Shown here: one piece after another, positions 1-7,180 of the stretch
Layout: every line of letters starts with the position of its first letter
Position numbering within the stretch: position 1 is the stretch's first letter
Source of the DNA: Aplectana chamaeleonis
Taxonomy: Eukaryota; Nematoda; Chromadorea; Rhabditida; Cosmocercidae
Assembly: GCA_029168955.1 (NCBI GenBank)
Contig: JAPDOI010000132.1
Coordinates: 186,001 to 250,000, forward strand
Direction of reading: 5' to 3'
DNA length: 64,000 nucleotides
Notes under the pieces: generated by a model
Told to the model about the DNA's origin: nothing
Database searches by the model: none
Seen by the model: only the letters and a program-made list of their open reading frames with translations
Program-made: the position numbers and the translations under genes

Positions 1-548
1 ATTAAATGTAATTAGGATAAAACGGTATACCCTTATTTTTCTAGTGTTTTTATTTTTTCTTATTATTTGTGTTTGTGCACAGCGGTTTCCGCTCACCGCA
101 GGCAGTGCCAGTTTGACCCCTGTTAATTATTAGTGCCACCGCTGGCATGTATGCCGGGTTAGGATGCGGGAATTGCCAAGGATGTACCCCGAGGTGACCC
201 CTGCTTGGGTTAGGTTTTTTTTACTCTGGTCAGCACACTAGAGCGGATGGACGCGACGACCCCTGACGGGGACTGACCGTGGTTTCTAGGCCCACGGTCA
301 ATCCCGCGAGTTCACACGTCACCGAGGACGTGAACACCGCCGATGCGGGGCTCGGTCGTGGCCATGACCTGACCACTTTGCTGAGCTCCAACTTGTCGAT
401 GCCCTAGTGCGCCCGCGACAATGTTACTTGGGAGGCGAAAACTGATCTTATAAATCAAGAATCGACAAGTGGACATCAAATTCGTATTCAGCATCCCGTA
501 TAGCCCCCGCATACAAATTTTGAGTCGAATTTGAGACTTTGACCTAAA
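1..548. other. Region without a recognised gene
   Basis: I see no supported exon or RNA gene here. A short pyrimidine-rich stretch ending in CAG near position 90 could be a splice acceptor, but the sequence after it shows no convincing coding frame. The last 70 bases resemble the dispersed repeat that continues after the MITE at 549-804. Earlier exons of the zinc-finger gene at 12334 could lie here or further upstream, but I cannot identify them. Confidence 0.5.
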
Positions 549-804
549 GTGCGCCCGAATGAGAATGGCGGCCTACGCGGCTGGCGGGCGTGCTTGGCAG
601 GCGGCCGTCGCATGTGCCGCCCTCGGAAAACTGTTGGATTTCAACGACGGTCGTCCCCTCTCCCACCGTCTGCAGAGCTGATTGATCGGCGCAGCGCTTG
701 CTGCCAGCCGGTGCCGGCCCCGTTCGCAGTCGATGGCGGTGGGAACTTTTCGCATTCTCGTCCGAGAGCCGGCCGCATGTGCCGTAATTCTCATTCGGAC
801 GCAC
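549..804. mobile_element. 256-bp palindromic MITE
   Basis: The ends are inverted: the left end begins GTGCGCCCGAATGAGAATGG and the right end reads as its reverse complement with a few mismatches. The interior is GC-rich and partly self-complementary. It interrupts a dispersed repeat (copies at 815, 50640 and elsewhere), because the flanks on both sides match the repeat's phenylalanine-free A/T-rich text around its conserved 'accgtatacccacc' stretch. It has no coding capacity. The open frames on both strands are palindrome shadows. Confidence 0.7.
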
Positions 805-814
805 CTTAGTTACT

Positions 815-1415
815 GTATACCCACCGTAATCTGCCGTAATCTGTCAGAATCGACGAACGGACCTCAGATTCATGTTAGGCACTCTAAATCACCCCCAGAA
901 AAACGATTTGAGCCACATCTGTCATAGCGTTCCTAAAATCTTGAAAGTCGCGTTTTGTCCTCAAGATTTTCCCCCGCTGCGAAGCTATGAACGAATCAAC
1001 TCAAAAACTTTGGAAAATCGACAGATAGACCCCAGATTTGCCTCCCACGCCCCTTATACCCCAACTAGGAGGATTTTAACTCAAATCTTAAGTATTTCTT
1101 TTTGAAGCTTTCAGAGCCCTTTAATTGGTATAAATAAACGCTCAAACGAAAACCCGTTCAAGTCCGAAACGTTATCTCTCTGTGCCAAATTCGCAAAATG
1201 TGCTTGCACCCGAAGTTTCCACAGGCACGTTGTTTTGGGTGCCGAAAACTATTATGAGGTCCGTTTTCAGATTTTCAAAAGACTAAAGCGCGTTTTGGAA
1301 GATACAATAGGTACGGAAAATAGGCGAAAAAGCCTATATCTTTTTTTCAGAAAGGTTTTAGGCGGCTACAAAGAGCACTCTCTGATTCTACGTCAAAAAC
1401 GGTTCTAGAAAATTA
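815..1415. repeat. Dispersed repeat R1, copy 1
   Basis: This is a 600-800 bp interspersed repeat with recognisable blocks: 'ccgtatacccacc', 'aaacgctcaa' after 'gtataaata', and 'ttttgggtgctgaacac'. Related copies are near 46945, 50640, 52080, 60660 and 63830. I see no ends, terminal repeats or long open frame, so its transposon class is unknown. Confidence 0.65.
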
Positions 1416-1556
1416 CATTAAAGGCAGCAGACACGCTCAAAATGGGTATTGATTTTTTGACATAAATCAAAGTTTTGGAGCTGGTTGTATTGGGAACTGA
1501 CGAAAAACGGACGAAAACTGTGTGCAAATCTCTCTGTAATCTCTCTGGTCAAAAAT

Positions 1557-1741
1557 GTTGCAATTATATTCATAATTAATGGTTTTACCAGTTTGCAAGC
1601 AATCCACAAACGAAATTCCTTTCGCATCCTAAAAAACTGATGCCATAACCTTCTTGGCTGATTTCCGGACACGAACTCGTTTCGAAGCCGAACAACCAGG
1701 TTCACACCACTCCTTGGCCTCTTGTTTTGATTCAGGATCAT
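1557..1741 (-). mobile_element. Left part of a mariner transposon split by the BEL element
   Basis: The minus strand encodes part of a mariner-type transposase downstream of the first catalytic Asp. It matches the mariner copy at 33205-33390 closely, including the segment around 'gttttaccagtttgcaag'. The sequence stops at 1741 with GGATCAT and resumes at 11732 with ATCATGGTGATAG. The uninterrupted copy at 33385-33400 reads straight through (GGATCATGGTGGTAG). The left end of the mariner is already truncated near 1557, so this copy was dead or dying before it was split. Confidence 0.85.
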
Positions 1742-2009
1742 TGTTGCACCAGCGGTTGTTAATATATGGTTATAGAAGAGTTAGGAATGTTGATTAGACA
1801 TCAAACAGAATGAACTATTTATTAGGCTAATAAAAGGTGGCAGGAAAATGAGGGCTGCCGTCCGTCGGGTGCGTCGAATGTAGGAATGGCCCTTCGAAAT
1901 TGGCCCTTTCCGGGTGGTCTCGTAGCATTACGGTATGCATGCAGTCCCGGGCGGCCTGTCGAGGAGGCGCTAATTCGAAACTTTCAAAATCGTCGCAGGT
2001 GTCGCGACA
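1742..2009 (-). repeat. 3' LTR of the BEL/Pao element
   Basis: This 268-bp LTR lies at the low-coordinate end, so it is the 3' LTR of the minus-strand element. It is the same as 11464-11731 base for base as far as I can compare by eye. The plus strand starts TGTTGCACCAGCGG and ends GGTGTCGCGACA. No clear polypurine tract is visible next to it: the adjoining minus-strand sequence is a GC-rich CCGCCGCCCGGAA. Confidence 0.93.
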
Positions 2010-2538
2010 TTCCGGGCGGCGGCAGAAGATTGCCGGGCATTGACTTCGACTCGGAATGATGACACGGGTGCTGGTAAATTGACTTCAGCTACTATTGCGA
2101 ACGGACCACCAAGGAATTGATAAAGACCGACCCTTTCGAGCATTCGATAGGCATTTAATAGTTTCATGCATCCAAGTGCGGCTGTTAACGGAAGTGACAA
2201 CTAGGCGTGAATAAGCGAGTAATTACCTGAAGCCGGAAAATGCTTCGTATTTTGTATTTTGTTTATTAGGCGTAACGGTAAGGCGAGTCCAGTCGTAACT
2301 GACTTTGGATAGGCCGCCTGGACCATTGGCATTTAGGCGTGGTTTAACTCGACCCTTCATAGACCTTCGTTAGAAACAAATGCTAGTTTGCAACCTGATG
2401 TTCCACTAAAGTCGATTTTGAGGCGTAAATCTGTCTGAAATAGGCGTCAGAAACTGTGTCAGAAATCCATTAGTGAAACCAAACGTAACACGTGTGAGCA
2501 ACTCAGATCAGTAACAGATTTAATCCATCAACAAATAT
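2010..2538 (-). other. 3' noncoding region of the BEL element
   Basis: This lies between the stop of the last ORF (2539) and the 3' LTR. No gene is seen. It holds five AGGCGT hexamers (near 2203, 2268, 2335, 2420, 2441) in about 240 bases, the highest density in the element. That shows the motif is not a by-product of protein coding. Confidence 0.6.
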
Positions 2539-3327
2539 TCAATCAAAATCATTTCTCGCTCGTTTGCGATTTCTCTGTGAGGCGTAGGCGTTCTCTGCCA
2601 TCTCACCGATGGCCAGATAAAACTCCTCCAAAGGCTCCTTAATGTCGTTGTCCACAACTTCGCATTCGGTGCATAGTGCCTGGTGGTGCGAGTAGGCGTG
2701 GCAGTATAGGCACCAACTGCGGCGTTTACATTCTCCGCGATCATGACGACTCAGGCATTTAATACATCTTCCTCCTTTGGCGATGAAGTTAGCTCTTACA
2801 GAGAGCTTGCGGGTTTTACGACACTCGGCGGTGTAATGTAAGCGACTTCCACAGAAAATACAACCTCTGTAGTTCGAGGGAGGATTCGACGAGAGAATCG
2901 CATTTCTGGACTGCTGTTCAGCCTGGGGCCAGCGTGAAGAATGGAATGGACGTGAGCTGGACCTGTGGTGCGAGGGAGATCTGGATCGGAGGCGTTGGCG
3001 GGAGGCGGATCGACGACGCGAGGTGGAGTCAGATCGGTGGCATGAGCGAGATCTAGAATGGTGGCGAGATGAAGACAACGAAGGGTTGCGAGAACTTTGT
3101 CGTGGGGCGCCGGAAGTTTCGCGAGCTCTGAACGAATCGTTGCCCTCGGAAGGATGACGACGATTACGGTCTGATGCACCTTCGTTACAGATGTCGGACC
3201 TACTGCGGAGAGCTGCTTGGAGCTTGGAAATAATCTCGTAGGCGTACATCAGTGTGGTGTCTGCGTCGGTGTATAGAGAATCGATCTTGATTGGTGACAC
3301 ACCAAAATGGGCCAAGCTTATTGGCAA
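2539..3327 (-). CDS. BEL extra ORF, C-terminal part: RS-rich triple zinc-knuckle protein
   Basis: These 262 codons, read from the minus strand, are the C-terminal part of an extra ORF lying 3' of pol. A short N-terminal segment is followed by a long Ser/Arg-rich stretch (roughly residues 60-125). Three Cys/His knuckles follow, around residues 155-220: CIFC..H....C, then CIKC..H....C, then CLYC..HH..LC. The same spacing of three knuckles occurs in this element's own Gag near 9080-9320, so this looks like a second nucleocapsid-like protein. RS-rich stretches are common in RNA-binding proteins. It is in a different frame from the 3200-3499 and 3527-4150 segments, and two frame breaks separate what was probably one ORF of about 530 codons. 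The first residues overlap the middle segment. A role in RNA binding or packaging is inference. Confidence 0.7.
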   Translation of the reverse strand: MPISLAHFGVSPIKIDSLYTDADTTLMYAYEIISKLQAALRSRSDICNEGASDRNRRHPSEGNDSFRARETSGAPRQSSRNPSLSSSRHHSRSRSCHRSDSTSRRRSASRQRLRSRSPSHHRSSSRPFHSSRWPQAEQQSRNAILSSNPPSNYRGCIFCGSRLHYTAECRKTRKLSVRANFIAKGGRCIKCLSRHDRGECKRRSWCLYCHAYSHHQALCTECEVVDNDIKEPLEEFYLAIGEMAENAYASQRNRKRARNDFD

Positions 3328-3499
3328 GCTTCGTCAGATCTTGCGGCTTGTCGAAGATTCTCGGAATCAGCCTGCGATCAATTATGCTTCTCTGGCAGTT
3401 GATATTCGAAATCAGTGTAGTTGCGTCGAGGACCCATTTCAGCATCGTATTGGTATCGTCCCATGGTGTTTGGGACACTTCAATGTGCAGCGAAGTCAT
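3200..3499 (-). CDS. BEL extra ORF, middle segment
   Basis: This frame bridges the acidic N-terminal part (3527-4150) and the zinc-knuckle part (2539-3327). Its informative portion is the first 65 or so residues, ending in KLANKLGPF. After that the frame leaves the coding track at a short T-run (CATTTTGG on the minus strand) and reading continues in the frame of the 2539-3327 segment. I recognise no domain in it. It resembles the helical region before the knuckles in Gag-like proteins, but that is only an impression. Confidence 0.5.
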   Translation of the reverse strand: MTSLHIEVSQTPWDDTNTMLKWVLDATTLISNINCQRSIIDRRLIPRIFDKPQDLTKLANKLGPFWCVTNQDRFSIHRRRHHTDVRLRDYFQAPSSSPQ

Positions 3500-3526
3500 T
3501 GCCTTGCAATGGTTGTTGGAGTGCCT

Positions 3527-4150
3527 TCAGCGCCTGTGTGACTGTGAAGATTGTGAAGTCGTTATCCAAGCTTCATCGCGAATTTGATTGGGCGTAGGTA
3601 CGACAACTTCCTTCGTCACAAGTTCTCTGAGGGTCAGGTACAATTCATCCTTCAAGTACGCGTCAACATGCCTCAAGTCGCGATTCCCAAGTTGTTTGAT
3701 TGAAAACACATGATCGATGTTAACGGCCAAAGTCAGGTTTTCGGCAAGGTTGGCAGCAAATTGATATTTTGTCGGCAGCAGATCATTGTGGGATTCGTCA
3801 TCACGACTGTGAAGTACTTCGGCATCAGGATGACGGCCTTCCGAAAGAGCAGAAATTCTCTCTAGAATAGTTGGCAATCGCGATCCCTTATCTTGCGGTG
3901 TTGGAAATCCAGGACCGATGCAGAAGTTGTTTTCGCATGGGGGTGGGACGTTCACTTTCTCTAAGATTCTGCCTTCTGAACGAACTTCTTCGTGCTCCAT
4001 TGATTCCAGCGAGTCCACAACTTTCTTGAAAACTTCCTCCTCAACGCCTCCTGGAATATGGAGCGAATCAGACGACGCGTTGTCTACTTCCATCTGGTCG
4101 AGGATGAGAGCATCAATTTCATCATCGGTAGGTGATGAGTCATCAGACAA
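3527..4150 (-). CDS. BEL extra ORF, acidic N-terminal part
   Basis: These 207 codons begin with a very acidic, Ser/Asp/Glu-rich N-terminus (MSDDSSPTDDEID...). A more regular, probably helical region follows around residues 125-190. I recognise no known domain. By position (3' of integrase) this is where some BEL or errantivirus-like elements carry an env-like gene. However, I see no signal peptide, transmembrane segment or cysteine-rich ectodomain, and the product continues into RS and zinc-knuckle sequence, so it is not an envelope. The 1.1-kb span 3245-4379 is the longest stretch of the ORF-bearing part without an AGGCGT hexamer, a possible hint of separate origin. Confidence 0.6.
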   Translation of the reverse strand: MSDDSSPTDDEIDALILDQMEVDNASSDSLHIPGGVEEEVFKKVVDSLESMEHEEVRSEGRILEKVNVPPPCENNFCIGPGFPTPQDKGSRLPTILERISALSEGRHPDAEVLHSRDDESHNDLLPTKYQFAANLAENLTLAVNIDHVFSIKQLGNRDLRHVDAYLKDELYLTLRELVTKEVVVPTPNQIRDEAWITTSQSSQSHRR

Positions 4151-4667
4151 TTTCCTCGACGACGATTTTTGGTGAATCTGTCATAATCGACGTGGGTTGG
4201 TCAGACCCTTCTTCGTTTTACCTGAAACAAAGCTGCAATTAACCTTGATATCGGAGCGAAGAAGTATGAGTCGCGACACGGATGCGAAAACGTGAGTTTA
4301 GTGTTGATGGATACATTCAACTAAGCCGTTTTCCGATTGTGTTACAAATGAAATTCGCAGTTAAGTAGAGTTCAAATCTAGGCGTTTCTATTCAAAATAG
4401 GTTCATTTGCCAACCAATTGTCCGTTGTGTTCCAGTTTCTTTCATTCATCTCCGTTTAGTAGGTGTTTTTGCCCAAAATAGTAAATTACGATTTAACCGT
4501 AACCCTTATTGACCGTGGAGCGCGTTTGGTGTTGCGTCCTTTAACTGAAGCTGTGGCAGGGGTCGCAAAATGACGGTGAAATTGATCACATGCTTGGATA
4601 TTCGGCGAGTAGGATGGAAGTTTTTGGAGGTAGGTGTTTATATTAGGCGTTCTTTTTCCAATTCGTC

Positions 4668-5440
4668 TTATTCTTTACAAGAAGTTTGCGTTTTGCATTT
4701 CCGAGCCGGTTGCTGTCGTTTTTTCGTATTTTCTTCCGTTTTTGGTGCGATTTCTTCGGAATTAGCGAGTTCTAGTGGGTATAGGTGGTTTATGGATCGC
4801 GTTAACTGTTTTCTCTTAGGCGTGCGTATAATCGCTGTTCTGATTTCTCCATCATTGTCGCGATTCAATTTCGTAATTACCGCAAGGGGCCATTGACCAC
4901 GGGGTAGTGATTGGTCCGCCACAATAACCACGTCGTTGACCTCAGGTTGGCATTTCGCATGTTGACCTTGTTTAATCCGAGTTCCACTTCTGTCTGAAAG
5001 AGCTGTGAGATACTCCTCATGCCATACCTTCCAAAATCGATCCAAAATTGCTGTGGTTTCTTGATACCAGACCAAAAGTTGCTCTTTGGCATGGAGTTAT
5101 CCTGGCAGTACTCTAATTCTGCTGAGGCGATTCCGAGATCCACTTTAGGCGAAATAAAGTCGATAGGTCTCAATGCGTTCATGCCATATTCATTCGGCAT
5201 GACTGCTGTGATGGGCCTGCAGTTGAGTGCTGCTTCTATTTCCACTACCAAAGTCCTAAATTGTGAAATGGGTAAAATGGAACGTCCTACAGTTTTCTTG
5301 AAAGCGTTTTTGTAAAGTCCAACTAGGCGTTCGTAAAACCCGCTTTTCCAAGGCGAAAGCGGGTAATGAATTTCCAAGTGATTTTTTGGTTCACGAAGAA
5401 ATCGGAGGTGGCTTGGTTGGCCAAAAACTCGGATATGCAT
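4668..5440 (-). CDS. BEL pol: integrase C-terminal half
   Basis: Two overlapping minus-strand frames (4877-5440 and 4668-5075) cover the end of integrase. The first contains the typical BEL stretch WKSGFYERLVGLYKNAFKK, followed by a conserved region with the catalytic Glu neighbourhood (VVEIEAALNCRP). The second carries the C-terminal module characteristic of BEL/Pao integrases, containing GTRIKQGQ, VNDVVIVADQSLPRGQWPLA and VITKLNRDNDGEIRTAII. The frames change near 4990-5075. They also change upstream, near 5385-5390, at an A6 run on the minus strand (CCAAAAAATC). Confidence 0.8.
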
Positions 5441-6240
5441 TCGCTTCCGGATTTGAACGTCGAGGCGTTATCACTTATGATGAGCTTCGGTACTCCTCTC
5501 CGAGCTATGAATCTTCGCAGTGCCATCAGGAATTCCTTGGTCGTCCCATTCGACACTACTTCCAAGTGAATAGCTCTGGTTGAGGTGCAGGTTATCAAGC
5601 AGATCCATACTTTAGCTGTGCAGTCCGATTCATTTTTGCACTGAAGAGGTCCCAAATAGTCCAATCCTACTTTTTCGAAGGGGCGACATTGGATAACCCT
5701 TGCTTTTGGGAGGCTTGGCATATTTGGGTAATGATAGGCGTGCGAATTGGCCTTTCTGCAAATTTCGCAGGAACGCAGCATTTTTTCAACCACTGAACGG
5801 ATTTTCGGGATGTAAAACTTTTGGCGCACATTGGTGATAGTTGATCGTAATCCACAATGAAACATGCGTCTATGGCAATGCAGTATGATGATCCTGGTCA
5901 AATCGTGATTGGGCATTAGCAGAATAGGCGTTTTGCTCTCAGAAGTCAGCGTTGCGTTACCTAATCGTGTGACGCATACAATAAGTCCATTTTCCGAGTA
6001 TTGGGCATTATACTTCTGGAGTGGAAGTCGACGGAGAACACTCGAGCTTTCCCTGTAGTGTTCCAGGATCAATAGATGCTCCGCTTGAATGAACTCTTCG
6101 ACTGTAATTTGGAGTCCAGGAGAGCAATGTCCGATGAGCGGTAACCCAAGCAATAAACGTTCCTTCAAGCGAGGCGAACTCAGGCGTTTGAAAATGCGAG
6201 CGTGCAGGAACTTGAAGATGTACCCCACAGACCTTACCAA
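5323..6240 (-). CDS. BEL pol: integrase zinc-binding and catalytic core
   Basis: This minus-strand frame of 305 codons holds an HHCC zinc-binding module (LHCHRRMFHCG, then MLRSCEICRKANS) at about residues 115-165. The retroviral-type integrase core starts with EKVGLDYLGPL (first catalytic Asp) and continues to PKLIISDNASTFKSG (second catalytic Asp). The third acidic residue falls in the next frame (see 4668-5440). The integrase inserts the cDNA copy into host DNA, and the 5-bp ATCAT duplication at the ends of this element is the trace of that reaction. The frame ends at a break near 5385. Confidence 0.85.
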   Translation of the reverse strand: MVRSVGYIFKFLHARIFKRLSSPRLKERLLLGLPLIGHCSPGLQITVEEFIQAEHLLILEHYRESSSVLRRLPLQKYNAQYSENGLIVCVTRLGNATLTSESKTPILLMPNHDLTRIIILHCHRRMFHCGLRSTITNVRQKFYIPKIRSVVEKMLRSCEICRKANSHAYHYPNMPSLPKARVIQCRPFEKVGLDYLGPLQCKNESDCTAKVWICLITCTSTRAIHLEVVSNGTTKEFLMALRRFIARRGVPKLIISDNASTFKSGSECISEFLANQATSDFFVNQKITWKFITRFRLGKAGFTNA

Positions 6241-6397
6241 CTTTATATATATCTATTGGTTTTATGGAAGGGTAGTACTGAAATATGATCTTCTGCATCC
6301 GGGATTGTTACGTTAAATCCGCTCCTCTCCAAGGTTTCGCAATTACCGTTTGGAGTTATTTCAAAATCCAGGTTCGAGTGAGGCCAATCCCTCTCGT

Positions 6398-7180
6398 TCA
6401 GACGGAGAAATTTTGGGCCGCGCCACCAGATATATCCTTGGAACTCCGTGTGCTTATCCCGCGGGTAGCGAAATCTGCTGGGTTGTCAGAAGACTCTACA
6501 TAGTGAAGTTTAGGCGTAATTTTGATATTTTCATTGAAGTCTTCCAGAATTTCCCTAATTCGCGTCACTTTGTTTTTGACGAAAACTTCCAAGGGTTTAG
6601 AAGAATGTACCCAATGAAGAGCGATTTGGGAGTCCGAAAAGATGTGAATTGATCCAAGAGTGATATCGAGTTGCGTATGAATAAATTTCGCTAGGCGCGA
6701 TGAAATCAATATTGCGAGCAATTCAAGGCGTGGCATAAAAAGTTTTTTCTTTGGATTCAGTCGACTTTTAGCCATAATGAGGTGTGATGAAAACACTGTA
6801 GGCGAGCGACAAATCAAGTATGCACAACTAGCGTAAATATGTGAAGAAGCATCACCGAATATGTGCAATTCGAAGTGTTTTTCATCGTTAAATGAACAAA
6901 TGAAGCGAGGAACAGCACAAATAGTTTCGGTTACTTCATCTAACAGATTAGTCCATTTCGCCATATCATCATCCGATAGCGGATCGTCCCAGTCATAGGG
7001 TTTGGACAATAAGTCTTGTACGAAGATCTTGAATTTGACCAGATAAGGCGTCACCAATCCAAGCGGATCGAACGTAGAGGCGAGAGCGCGTAAAGCACTA
7101 CGCTTTGAGGAAACTTCTATTGACTTGATTTTTAGCTTTATGAAAATGGTGTCTTCTTCAGGATTCCAGTGAAGCCCCAA
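6398..7180 (-). CDS. BEL pol: RNase H and connection region
   Basis: These 260 codons follow the reverse transcriptase. They begin with GLHWNPEEDT and include the BEL-typical RALASTFDPLGLVTPYLVKFKIFVQDL. An RNase H-like fold follows, with IFGDASSHIYASCAYLI and later IFSDSQIALHWVH supplying Asp residues. RNase H removes the RNA template during reverse transcription. The frame overlaps the upstream frame by 23 bases across an A-rich run (AAAAAAGG) where frame is lost. It ends at 6398 after another shift near 6415-6425; the expected tryptophan-rich continuation is visible in the next frame as far as about 6240. Confidence 0.82.
   Translation of the reverse strand: MGLHWNPEEDTIFIKLKIKSIEVSSKRSALRALASTFDPLGLVTPYLVKFKIFVQDLLSKPYDWDDPLSDDDMAKWTNLLDEVTETICAVPRFICSFNDEKHFELHIFGDASSHIYASCAYLICRSPTVFSSHLIMAKSRLNPKKKLFMPRLELLAILISSRLAKFIHTQLDITLGSIHIFSDSQIALHWVHSSKPLEVFVKNKVTRIREILEDFNENIKITPKLHYVESSDNPADFATRGISTRSSKDISGGAAQNFSV

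Noticed and set aside
3527..4150. An envelope gene for the BEL element
   Set aside because: The position fits, but there is no signal peptide, membrane anchor or cysteine-rich ectodomain, and the ORF continues into RS and zinc-knuckle sequence.
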